Source of the DNA: Rhabdobacter roseus
GTDB lineage: Bacteria; Bacteroidota; Bacteroidia; Cytophagales; Spirosomataceae
Length of the DNA stretch: 64,000 nucleotides
Reading direction: 5' to 3'
Assembly (NCBI RefSeq): GCF_014202275.1
Contig: NZ_JACHGF010000015.1
Location: 1-64,000, forward strand
Shown here piece after piece: positions 1-8,700 of the stretch. Each line of letters opens with the position of its first letter. Within the stretch, counting starts at the first letter, position 1. The position numbers were made by a program, and so were the translations under genes. The notes under the pieces are model-generated. The model ran no database searches and was not told the origin of the DNA. It saw only the letters and a program-made list of their open reading frames with translations.

Positions 1-82
1 TTACCAAGAAAGCACTGTGATAGTAGATTATTCAAAGAATATTAACTTGTACCAATTTGTAGAATCCGACTCCAAGAAATAG
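1..82 (+). CDS. C-terminal tail of an unidentified protein (partial)
   Basis: Reading from base 2, 26 codons are open up to a TAG at 80-82, ending ..FVESDSKK. The stretch is AT-rich and rich in Ile, Tyr, Asn and Lys, unlike the GC-rich genes around it, and does not resemble the leucine-rich repeat that begins at about base 91. It may be the end of a gene that starts outside the window, abutting the broken LRR gene. No function can be assigned from so short a piece, and it could be chance. Confidence 0.3.
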   Translation, partial: YQESTVIVDYSKNINLYQFVESDSKK

Positions 83-120
83 GGGGTTAGACCAACGGAG
101 CTCTGATCACGCTGAATGGT

Positions 121-1320
121 TTGTCAAGTTTGACATCCATTGGAGAATACCTATATCTTCGAGGCAATGGCTCCCTGACGAGTTTGACCGGGCTATCCAG
201 TCTGACCTCCCTGGGCGGATTTTTAACTATATCTAATAACGGTGTCCTTCCCAATCTGGATGGCTTATCGGGCTTGACTTCCATCCCAGAAGACCTGTTT
301 ATTCAAAACAATGCTTCCCTGACGAGTCTCAGTGGGCTGGCCAACCTGACCTCCCTGGGGAGAAATTTAACAATAGATGGTAATGGAGCCTTGACGAGCC
401 TAGCGGCGTTGTCGGGTTTGACGACCATCCCTGGCTATATGACCATTCAACTCAACGGTTCATTGGTTAGCTTGGCAGGTCTGAATAATTTGACTTCCCT
501 GGGACAAGCACTAACGATCTATAATAACTCAGCTTTGACCACGCTGGACGATTTGTCGGCCTTGACGTCCATCAGGACGCTTACAATTCAACAGAATGGT
601 TCTCTGACGAGCCTGGCCGGGCTGGATAACACCTCCATAGGCGGGAATTTATTTATTTACAACAACCCCCAGCTGAGTACCTGCGCCGTCCTGTCTATTT
701 GTACCTACCTCAACAGCCCATTGGGAGCGATCACGATTTCGGGTAATGCCACCGGCTGCGCCAGTCGGAGCGAAGTGGAGGCCGCCTGTAGCGTGCTGCC
801 CGTCTCGCTGGTGCACTTCACGGCCAGTGCCGAAGGTACCCTGGCCCAGCTCAGCTGGAGCACCGCCGAAGAAAGTAATAGCGATTACTTCCAGGTGGAG
901 CACAGCCGAGACGGCAAAAGCTGGCGGAGCCTGGGCCAGGTAAAGGCCCAGGGCGAAAGTACCTCTTTGCAACACTACGCCTTCACCGATACTGACCCGG
1001 CCCAGGGCGAGAACCTCTACCGCCTGCGGATCGTGGACGCCGACGGCAGCTACGCCTTCTCGCGCCTGCGGAGCCTAACGTTTGCGCGTAGCCAGGAGCT
1101 GGTGCTGTATCCCAACCCGGTGACGGAGCGCCTGCTGCTGGACGACTGGAGCCAGGTGCAGCGGGTGCGGCTGTACGGCCCTTCGGGGAAACTTATCCAG
1201 GAGCGTAGCCAGGGCTTGGCCTCGGGCCTGGACGTGAAGCCGCTACCGGCGGGCCTGTACCTGGTGGAGCTCACGCGCACTAACGGCAGCGTGTATACCT
1301 ACCGGATTGTGAAACAATAA
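121..1320 (+). CDS. Leucine-rich-repeat T9SS surface protein, 5'-truncated copy
   Basis: The frame is open from base 91, just after an in-frame TAG at 88-90. It begins inside an LRR unit (..NGALITLNGLSSLTSIG..) with no ATG, ribosome site or signal peptide; a TTG at 121 is the first formal start. About nine 23-24 residue repeats of the type L..L..LTSLGG.L.I.NNG are followed by a Cys-containing cap, a fibronectin-like linker (VSLVHFTA..) and a C-terminal T9SS sorting domain (LYPNPVTERLLL .. GLYLVELTR). The intact paralogue at 1581-3404 has the same order plus a signal peptide, so this copy has lost its N-terminus and is probably not exported unless it is a fusion. The last 540 bases are almost identical to the paralogue. 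A small peptide gene follows after 18 bases. Confidence 0.7.
   Translation: MSSLTSIGEYLYLRGNGSLTSLTGLSSLTSLGGFLTISNNGVLPNLDGLSGLTSIPEDLFIQNNASLTSLSGLANLTSLGRNLTIDGNGALTSLAALSGLTTIPGYMTIQLNGSLVSLAGLNNLTSLGQALTIYNNSALTTLDDLSALTSIRTLTIQQNGSLTSLAGLDNTSIGGNLFIYNNPQLSTCAVLSICTYLNSPLGAITISGNATGCASRSEVEAACSVLPVSLVHFTASAEGTLAQLSWSTAEESNSDYFQVEHSRDGKSWRSLGQVKAQGESTSLQHYAFTDTDPAQGENLYRLRIVDADGSYAFSRLRSLTFARSQELVLYPNPVTERLLLDDWSQVQRVRLYGPSGKLIQERSQGLASGLDVKPLPAGLYLVELTRTNGSVYTYRIVKQ
776..1320 (+). repeat. Near-identical tract shared with 2860-3404
   Basis: From about 776 to the stop codon the DNA matches 2860-3404 with only scattered substitutions, including at third codon positions, while the LRR repeats upstream differ much more. 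This indicates recent duplication or gene conversion of the linker plus T9SS sorting domain. Confidence 0.75.
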
Positions 1321-1338
1321 ACTCTTACTAACCTGATT

Positions 1339-1476
1339 ATGCAAACACCAAGTACCTCCCAAGTACCTGCGCGCAAGCGCTACCGTCGTCCCCAGTTGAA
1401 GAAGCAAGGTACCTTGGCGCGGCTGACGTTGAAGTCGGGCTCCCAGTCCGACGCTTTTTCGCCCTACTCCCAGTAA
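1339..1476 (+). CDS. Lasso-type RiPP leader-peptide protein, copy A (45 aa)
   Basis: ATG at 1339, TAA at 1474-1476. The peptide contains Y15-x-x-P18-x-L20-x-x-x-G24-x-x-x-x-x-T30, an exact match to the lasso-precursor leader rule YxxPxLxxxGxxxxxT bound by RRE proteins. After the Thr come LKSGSQSDAFSPYSQ, a 15-residue Ser-rich tail with one Asp. It lies 18 bases after the LRR-T9SS gene and before a strong hairpin, so it is the last gene of that transcript. A second copy sits in the same position after the paralogous LRR gene (3430-3582), which argues strongly that it is a real gene. No lasso cyclase, protease or RRE gene is visible in the window. That it is a RiPP precursor is inference from the motif; the product is unknown. 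Confidence 0.72.
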   Translation: MQTPSTSQVPARKRYRRPQLKKQGTLARLTLKSGSQSDAFSPYSQ

Positions 1477-1488
1477 ATAATCAGTCCC

Positions 1489-1528
1489 AAAAGTACCTAC
1501 TACCAGCCACTGGACAGTAGGTACTTTT
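1489..1528 (+). terminator. Hairpin terminator built from GTAC motifs
   Basis: Perfect 12-base arms AAAAGTACCTAC (1489-1500) and GTAGGTACTTTT (1517-1528) with a 16-base loop; the right arm ends in four T. It lies 12 bases after copy A and 52 bases before the next gene, so it would end the LRR/peptide transcript. Confidence 0.7.
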
Positions 1529-1580
1529 AGAATGTCCGTCCACGAATAAAATAACAACCATAACTCTGTTACAACGTAGT

Positions 1581-3404
1581 ATGAAAAAACAACTACTTCT
1601 ATTAGGCCTGTTGGTGTTGACGCTGACGGCGCGCGCGCAGTGCCCTCCGGGCGATGTAACGCTTGGCTCTCAGGCCCAGGTCAATGCTTTTGGCACCACG
1701 TATTCCACCTGCACCGCTATTTCGGGAAACCTTTATATCAGTGGCGGCGACATTGTCAATTTGAATGGCTTGTTGGGCTTGACGGCCATCTCGGGAAATC
1801 TTGATGTACAAGCCAGTGGCTCCTTGACGAGCTTGACTGGGCTAAACAACCTGGCCTCCCTGGGGGGGAATTTAACAATATTTAATAACGGAGCCCTTGC
1901 CACGCTGGATGCTTTATCGAGCTTAACGACCATCTCGGGAAATAGTAGTATTTCTTTTAATGCTTCCTTGCCTAGCCTGACTGGGCTGAACAACCTAACC
2001 TCCTTGGGCGGCGGTTTATTTATATCTACTAACGGTACCTTGGCCACGCTGGATGCCTTGTCGGGCTTGACGACCATTCCCGGAAATCTTGGTATTCAAA
2101 ACAATGGCTCGTTGCCTAGCCTCAGTGGGTTGAACAACCTGACCTCCCTGGGGGGCAATTTAAGTATAAGTAGTAACAGTACCTTGGCTACTCTGGGTGC
2201 TTTGTCGGGCTTGACGTCCATTCCCGGAAATCTTACTATTCAAAACAATGGCTCGTTGCCTAGCCTCAGTGGGTTGAACAACCTGACCTCCCTGGGTGGC
2301 AATTTAAGTATAATTAGTAACGGTATCTTGCCCAATTTGGATGCCTTGTCGGGCTTGACGTCCATTCCGGGAAATATTAGTATTCAAGTCAATGGCTCCT
2401 TGACGAGCCTGAGCGGGCTGCAGAACCTGACCTCCCTAGAAGGCGAAATATACTTAAACGGAAACGAAGCTCTGACGAGCTTAGAGGCGTTGTCGGGCTT
2501 GACGACCATGGGAGGTCTTGTTATTCAAGGCAGCGGCTCCTTGACGAGCCTGAACGGGCTGCAGAACCTGACCTCCCTGGGCACCCGTTTAGCTATATCT
2601 AATAACGGAGCCCTGACCAATCTGGATGCCTTGTCGGGCTTGACGTCTATTTCGGGAGGCCTTACTATTACGGGCAATGGTTCCTTGGTTAGCCTAAGTG
2701 GTCTGGACAACCTGACTACCCTGGCGGGAAATCTACTCATCTTTAGCAATTCTCAGCTGAGTACCTGCGCCATCCTGCCCATCTGCACCTACCTCAACAA
2801 CCCGCCGGGTTCGGTCACGATTGAGGGCAATGCCACCGGCTGCGCCAGCCAGAGCGAAGTGGAGGCTGCCTGCAGCGTGCTGCCCGTCTCGCTGGTGCAC
2901 TTCACGGCCACCGCCGAAGGTACCTTGGCCCAGCTCAGCTGGACGACCGCCGAAGAAAGTAACAGCGACTACTTCCAGGTGGAGCACAGCCGAGACGGCA
3001 AAAGCTGGCGGAGCCTGGGCCAGGTAAAGGCCCAGGGCGAAAGTACCTCTTTGCAACACTACGCCTTCACCGATGCCGACCCGGCCCAGGGCGAGAACCT
3101 CTACCGCCTGCGGATCGTGGACGTGGACGGCAGCTACGCCTTCTCGCGCCTGCGGAGCCTAACGTTTGCGCGTAGCCAGGAGCTGGTGCTGTATCCCAAC
3201 CCGGTGACGGAGCGCCTGCTGCTGGACGACTGGAGCCAGGTGCAGCGGGTGCGGCTGTACGGCCCTTCGGGCAAGCTCATCCAGGAGCGCAGCCAGGGCT
3301 TGGCCTCGGGCCTGGACGTGAAGCCGCTACCGGCGGGCCTGTACCTGGTGGAGCTCACGCGCACCAACGGCAGCGTGTACACCTACCGCATTGTGAAACA
3401 ATAA
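1581..3404 (+). CDS. Secreted leucine-rich-repeat protein with T9SS C-terminal domain
   Basis: 607 residues. A signal peptide (MKKQLLLLGLLVLTLTARA-Q) is followed by a short Cys-containing cap, about fifteen 23-24 residue repeats resembling receptor-L / bacterial LRR units (e.g. LSGLTSIPGNLTIQNNGSL), a second Cys cap near residues 395-430, a fibronectin-like linker and, at about 535-607, a type A T9SS sorting domain (LYPNPVTERLLL..YRIVKQ). It should cross the outer membrane by type IX secretion and be anchored or released. Such repeats usually serve in binding; no catalytic motif is seen. The start is fixed by the signal peptide, and the gene follows a terminator. Together with the peptide gene at 3430 it repeats the gene pair at 121-1476. 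Confidence 0.88.
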   Translation: MKKQLLLLGLLVLTLTARAQCPPGDVTLGSQAQVNAFGTTYSTCTAISGNLYISGGDIVNLNGLLGLTAISGNLDVQASGSLTSLTGLNNLASLGGNLTIFNNGALATLDALSSLTTISGNSSISFNASLPSLTGLNNLTSLGGGLFISTNGTLATLDALSGLTTIPGNLGIQNNGSLPSLSGLNNLTSLGGNLSISSNSTLATLGALSGLTSIPGNLTIQNNGSLPSLSGLNNLTSLGGNLSIISNGILPNLDALSGLTSIPGNISIQVNGSLTSLSGLQNLTSLEGEIYLNGNEALTSLEALSGLTTMGGLVIQGSGSLTSLNGLQNLTSLGTRLAISNNGALTNLDALSGLTSISGGLTITGNGSLVSLSGLDNLTTLAGNLLIFSNSQLSTCAILPICTYLNNPPGSVTIEGNATGCASQSEVEAACSVLPVSLVHFTATAEGTLAQLSWTTAEESNSDYFQVEHSRDGKSWRSLGQVKAQGESTSLQHYAFTDADPAQGENLYRLRIVDVDGSYAFSRLRSLTFARSQELVLYPNPVTERLLLDDWSQVQRVRLYGPSGKLIQERSQGLASGLDVKPLPAGLYLVELTRTNGSVYTYRIVKQ

Positions 3405-3429
3405 TTTCATCTTCATACATTCTACCACC

Positions 3430-3582
3430 ATGCAAGCACCAAGTACCCCCCAAGTACCCCCGCGTCAAGTACCCCCGCGCAAGCGCTACCGCCGTCCCCA
3501 GTTGAAGAAGCAAGGTACCTTGGCGCGGCTGACGCTGAAGTCGGGCTCGCAGTCGGACGCTTTTTCGCCCTACTCCCAGTAG
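3430..3582 (+). CDS. Lasso-type RiPP leader-peptide protein, copy B (50 aa)
   Basis: ATG at 3430, TAG at 3580-3582. From Lys-Arg-Tyr onward it is identical to copy A, including YxxPxLxxxGxxxxxT and the tail LKSGSQSDAFSPYSQ. It is five residues longer because a 15-base unit (CAAGTACCCCCGCG plus one base) is repeated near the N-terminus, giving VPPRQVPPRK. The C-terminal half differs from copy A at the DNA level only at scattered, mostly synonymous positions (e.g. TTG/CTG, TCC/TCG), so the amino-acid sequence has been conserved. It lies 25 bases after the intact LRR-T9SS gene and is followed by two hairpins. A RiPP-precursor role is inferred from the leader motif only. Confidence 0.72.
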   Translation: MQAPSTPQVPPRQVPPRKRYRRPQLKKQGTLARLTLKSGSQSDAFSPYSQ

Positions 3583-3644
3583 CGGATAGAAGGACCGATC
3601 CGGAGTAGTCAATAACCCCAAAGTAGTCTCTTTACTCCGGACAA

Positions 3645-3686
3645 GGGCAGTGCTTCAGGTACTTAACGAGCGAAGTACCTGTGCCC
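3645..3686 (+). terminator. Hairpin with GTAC stem after copy B
   Basis: CAGGTACTT (3656-3664) pairs perfectly with AAGTACCTG (3673-3681); an outer GGGCA/TGCCC pair (3645-3649 / 3682-3686) extends it across a bulge. There is no T-run, so it may be a processing or pausing hairpin rather than a full terminator. Confidence 0.45.
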
Positions 3687-3705
3687 TGCGGAAGCAACGG
3701 AACAC

Positions 3706-3742
3706 AAAAAAGCGGAGATGCTACCGGCACCTCCGCTTTTTT
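3706..3742. terminator. Bidirectional rho-independent terminator
   Basis: AAAAAAGCGGAG (3706-3717) and CTCCGCTTTTTT (3731-3742) form a 12-base stem with a 13-base loop. A-run on one side and T-run on the other let it serve both the plus-strand LRR/peptide unit and the convergent minus-strand susD gene, whose stop lies 20 bases away. Confidence 0.85.
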
Positions 3743-3761
3743 ATTTAGTGAAGCCAATCTG

Positions 3762-5735
3762 CTACCAGCCGGGGTTTTGCATGGTTTGTTTTTCCTCGTT
3801 GGTGAGGGGGCGTCCGCTTCGCTGAATGGCATCCAGGAACGTTTGCGGAATGGGCCGCAGGTGGTGCTTGTTGGGCAGGGGCTTGGCTTCGTTGTTGAAA
3901 GCCGTGGCACGAGGTACCAGCGTCCGGGTGCGGGCGAGGTCTTCCCAGCGCATGAGCTCGCCCATGAGCTCGCGGGAGCGCTCGTTCAGGATAAAATGTA
4001 CGAACTTGCTTTCGTTAGTGCTGGCACCTACTTTGTCGTAAAACTCGGTCGTGGCGTTGAAGATCTCGTTGATGCTGTTGAGGTGCAGCTGAGTGAGGCT
4101 ACTGGCCGTTGTTTCTTCGATGTTATTGGACTCATAGTAGGTGTTTCTATCAGAATAAGCCACAAACTGGGCCGTATTGGCCGCGGTGTTATTCTTGTAC
4201 GCCACGCCCCCATCCACGTAAAAGGAACGATCCTCACCAGCTTTGTAGGCCGCCCGATCCCGTACCTTGTTGATGTACTCCAGGGCTTTGTCATACTGCT
4301 GCAAGCGGCCGTAGGCCTCGGCGGCTATGAGGTAGGTTTCGGCCAGTCGAGCCAAAATACCATCTCTTTGTCCAAATTGGGATGCCACGGAAATCCGGCT
4401 GCCGTCCGCAAACTTGGAGAGAGCCACGTAGCGGCTGGCATCGTAGTTGCCGTGGTTGCTCAGCATGTTTTCGGCCTGTCCGCTAAAGTACCTCACAAAC
4501 ATGTGCGGGGCGCGCCGCAGAATGTTGGCCGCGGTGTAGCGGGTATCACCGGCGTTGTTAACGATGTAGCGGATGGATTCCTGACCGCCCGTAAATTTAG
4601 GTTTTCCTACCAAGTCGGGACTGGGTGCGTTCTCGGCGGTCCATAGGGGAGCAGAGGCGGGGCGGTTAGATAGATAGCTGGTTTTAAAGCTTTTCCAAAA
4701 ACGGCTATCGTTTACTCGATCGAAAACATCCAGCGCATAGTCGGTAGAGCGCAGCCGCTGAAACTCCCGTCCGCCCGGAATGTCCCGCTGCATGCCGGGT
4801 AGGTTTTGGTACACCGAAGGATAGTAGAGGTGAATCTGATTGCCATAGCGACCCTGGGTAGACACGTTGTTGGAGAATTGCGCCGACAGGATAATTTCGG
4901 GCAGCGTTTCGTTGGGGCCATCTACGGTGGTGTAATTCCATAAATCACTAAAATTGGCGGCCAGGGTATGGCGTCCGCCGTCGATCACCAGGTTGGCGTA
5001 CCGGATGGCACTTTCAAGGTCGGACTGTTTGGTGCTGCCGTTCCAGTCGCTGTAGAGCTCGCTGGCCCGGAACAGGTACACCTTGGCTAAAAAATGCGCC
5101 GCGGCCCATCGGGTAATCCGGCCCGTTTCGGCCGGAGCGGCGGGCAGCAGCTCATAGGCTTGCTCCAGATCCTTAATGATCTGATTGTAGACCTCCTGGG
5201 CGCTGTTTCGTTCAAACTCCAGCTCTACGGAGGTAGAAGGCTCCAGCTTGAGGGGTACCCCCCCGTACTGCCGCACCAGCTTGAAGTAATCAAAGCCGCG
5301 CATGAAGTACCCTTCGCCCAGACGGGTGTTGCGGTTGGGGCCGTCGCCGTAGTAAAGGGGGACATTCTTGATGACGATGTTGGCCGAGTTGATGTTGCCG
5401 TACATGTTGTTCCAGATCGTGGACACGTCGCCCGTCAGGGAGTTGAGGTTGGCGTCGTACGAATTCCACATTTGCATGGTCCGGTCTCCGCCCACGGTAA
5501 ATTCATCGACCCCGTAGTTGGTGGTGGTGTAGGCCCATTCGTAGTTAAAATGAAACTTAAGGCTCTGGTACATACCCGTCACCAGCCCGTCGAGGCCGTT
5601 GGGCGTTTCAAAATCCTGCGTACTGCGGGCCGTGATGAGATCTTCATTCAGGAAATCTTCACTACAAGCCATCGGAAGCGTTAGTAGCACCGACGCCAGG
5701 CCCAAGTGGGTTAAAATACGTTTTATATTTTTCAT
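3762..5735 (-). CDS. SusD/RagB-family nutrient-binding outer-membrane lipoprotein
   Basis: About 657 residues from ATG at 5735; an in-frame ATG 15 bases upstream is less likely because the signal peptide starts MKNIKRILTHLG. The lipobox LPMAC directs lipidation at Cys. The family pattern is clear: N-terminal helical TPR-like region (LDGLVTGMYQSLKF..YGNINSANIVIKN), FDYFKLVRQYGGVPL, and the C-terminal ERSRELMGELMRWEDLARTR. It is a little longer than many SusD proteins. It is the last gene of the ECF sigma - FecR - SusC - SusD operon and partners the SusC at 5775-9185 in substrate capture at the cell surface. No enzyme gene sits next to this pair, so the substrate is not predictable. Confidence 0.93.
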   Translation of the reverse strand: MKNIKRILTHLGLASVLLTLPMACSEDFLNEDLITARSTQDFETPNGLDGLVTGMYQSLKFHFNYEWAYTTTNYGVDEFTVGGDRTMQMWNSYDANLNSLTGDVSTIWNNMYGNINSANIVIKNVPLYYGDGPNRNTRLGEGYFMRGFDYFKLVRQYGGVPLKLEPSTSVELEFERNSAQEVYNQIIKDLEQAYELLPAAPAETGRITRWAAAHFLAKVYLFRASELYSDWNGSTKQSDLESAIRYANLVIDGGRHTLAANFSDLWNYTTVDGPNETLPEIILSAQFSNNVSTQGRYGNQIHLYYPSVYQNLPGMQRDIPGGREFQRLRSTDYALDVFDRVNDSRFWKSFKTSYLSNRPASAPLWTAENAPSPDLVGKPKFTGGQESIRYIVNNAGDTRYTAANILRRAPHMFVRYFSGQAENMLSNHGNYDASRYVALSKFADGSRISVASQFGQRDGILARLAETYLIAAEAYGRLQQYDKALEYINKVRDRAAYKAGEDRSFYVDGGVAYKNNTAANTAQFVAYSDRNTYYESNNIEETTASSLTQLHLNSINEIFNATTEFYDKVGASTNESKFVHFILNERSRELMGELMRWEDLARTRTLVPRATAFNNEAKPLPNKHHLRPIPQTFLDAIQRSGRPLTNEEKQTMQNPGW

Positions 5736-5774
5736 AAGTACGTGTCTCAATGAGTGATAAATAACAGCGCTGGG

Positions 5775-8700
5775 TTAGAATCCTACGTTTAGTCCAAATA
5801 CAACGCCCCGGTTGAACGTAGAACCGCCCAGGTCAGGGTCGATCCAGGATACGCCGGAGTAAAGCAAGCCGGGGTTGTGCATTTGCGCGTAGAGGCGGCA
5901 GTTGGCCATCCGGAGCTTGCTGGTGAGGGTACCCGGCAGGTTATAGCCCAGCGATATGTTTCTAACCTTGATGAAAGAGCCATCCTGGTAGTTCATCGAG
6001 CTCCGGAACGGATCACCGGCGGCACTGTTGTAGTTGGGCGAGGGGTAATCGTTGGTGGGATTATCCGGCGTCCAGTAGTCTACGACCCGCTGTGAAAAAC
6101 GGCCTTGCAGGGCCTCGGAGCCCGTCGCGATGGTGAAGCCAAAGCGCCCAAACATAAATACGGCCAGATCCCAGTTCTTGTAGGAAAAGGTATTGTTGAG
6201 GCCGAAGGTCCATTTCGGACTAGAATGGCCAATGATTTGGCGGTCGTTGTTGGCGTCGATTCTATAGTCGCCGTTCAGGTCAGCGATGCGGATGTCGCCC
6301 GGGCGGAAGGAATGCCCGTTGGCGTTGAACCGCTCGATCTCCGCCTGATCCTCGGCCGTATTTTGCCAAATACCCTCCTTGACGTAGTCGTAGTATACGG
6401 CCAGGCGCTGGCCGATAAACCAAAGGTTGGCCAAGTCGTCATTGGTACCATTGGCTAGCCTTTCGATCCGGTCTTTATTGGCTGAAAAGTTCAGCGTGGA
6501 GGACCATTCAAAATCCCGCGTGCGCAGGTTGACGGTATTCAGCGTCAGATCTACCCCTTTGTTGGAGGTGGCACCGATGTTATCCCAGGTGGATACATAC
6601 CCAACAATGGAAGGGATGCTTCTGCGCAGCAGCAGGTCGGTCGTACGGGAGCTGTAGAGGTCCAGGGTACCACTCAGCCTGCGGTTGAAGAGCTCAAAAT
6701 CCAGCCCCCAGTTCCACTGCGTGGTGTGCTCCCAGCCCAGGTTGAGGTTGGCCATGGCCACCGGGTTGGCCAGGGAAGCGTCCGAAGACACGTAGCCCGC
6801 TTCTACTTTGCTACCCCAGGTATAATATAGGGTTTCGATGGCTCCTTTGGTTTGGTAGGGCGAAATGGCGGCGTTGCCCGTGCTACCTACCCCCACCCGG
6901 GTTTTCAGTAAAGTAAGCCAGGTTACCGGCTTCAGGAAGTCTTCCTGGTCGATGTTCCAGGCGAAGGCTGCCGACGGAAATACATCCCATTTGTTGCCAT
7001 CGGCCAGCTGCGAGGCACCGTCCCAGCGGAGGGAGGCCGTCAGGAGGTACTTGTTGTTAAAGCCGTAGTTGACCCGGGCCATGTACGAAGCCAGCTGCGA
7101 CTCACTCAGGCCGGTACCGAAAGCATCGAGGCTGCTGACGGAGTTGAGCTGGTGCCAGCGTTGGCTGTTCCAGGGTAGGGCCGTGGCCATCATGGTGCTG
7201 GTTTCGGTGAGGTTAGAAGAAGCGCTCTGGAGCAGCGTGACCCCAAAATTATGTTTCTCCGCAATGGTACGGTCGTAGTAGAGCAGGTTATCCAGCGTCC
7301 AGGAAAAACGGGAGGTTTGGTTCAGCTGGGCGTAGTTGGTAGAGCCCGGCTCGCCCCCGCCCCGGTTCACGGAGTTCTGGTCCATCCAGCGGCCGTTGCG
7401 GAGGTGGTAGAAGTCAGGACCAAAATTGACGCGGTACTTCAGACCCTTCAGAATGTCGACTTCGGCAAAAAGTACCCCCAGCGTACGAAGTACCTTCCGC
7501 TCGTTGATGTTGTAGCGGTCTTCACCGATGGGATTCAGGATGTTGATGTCGCCGCCGGGCAGGTTGATGCGGTTACCGGCTGCGTCGAAAGGTACCGCGT
7601 AGGGCAACATCCCCTGCGCGGCAAAGTACAGGTTGCCGGGGCCGGTGGCGTTGCTGGTAGCGTAGCCGTAGTTCTGGACACTGTAGGTACCGTTGATACT
7701 CCCCCCAAACCTCAGCCACTTGACCGGGCTCAGCTCCACGCTAAACTTGGAATTGAAGCGCTCGAAGTCCTGTCCCAGCTGGGTACCATCCTGAAACAAG
7801 TACCCGATCGAGCCGTAGGCCTTCATTTTATCGGTGCCACCGCTCACGTTCACGGTGTGGTCCTGGGTTACCCCGGTTTTCAGGACCATCCCGGTCCAGT
7901 CGGTAGTGGGAACAAGGCTTCCGTCCCAGGTACCGTTTTGCCAGCCCTGGGCCACGTTGGCCCAGGCATTGGCATCGCCGCCAAAAATTCGTTGATCATC
8001 TTGTAGTGTGGGTACTGTCGGATAGCTGCCAGCGCGCCGGTAGGCATCCCGGCGAAATTCAATGTACTGTCCCGAATTCATCATTTGCGTTCGGTCTTGC
8101 ATGTTTTCAATGGTGGCGGTGCCGATGTAATTCAACGACAATTTGCCACTTTTGCCCTGCTTGGTCGTCACCAGCACCACGCCGTTGGCGCCCCTGGAAC
8201 CAAACACCGCCGTGGCGGAGGCGTCTTTCAGAATGTCGATCGATTCGATGTCGTTGGGGTTGATGGACTCGATTCCACCCGCCGCCAGCGGAATGCCGTC
8301 GACTACGTACAGGGGTGAGTTTCCGGCGCTCAACGAGCGGTTGCCGCGAATTCGGATGCTACCCATCTCGCCGGGCCTTTCGTTGGAGGTGATATCCACC
8401 CCGGCGGCCCGGCCCTGAATGGCCTGCAGTACGTTAGCCACCGGGCGTTTCCTGATTTCGTCAGCCCCAACACTCACCACCGAGCCGGTCAAGTCGCTCT
8501 TTTTTACCCGGTTGTATCCAATCACTACTACTTCTTCGAGGGATCGGCTGTCTACTGACAGCGTCAGGTCGAGCTCGGACTGGTTGCCTACCTCAACCTC
8601 CTGCGAGGCGTACCCGACAAACGAAAAAATCAACACCGTGGAGCCTTCGGGTACGTCAAGCGCGTACCGGCCGTCGGTATCCGTGGTGGTACCCCGGTTG

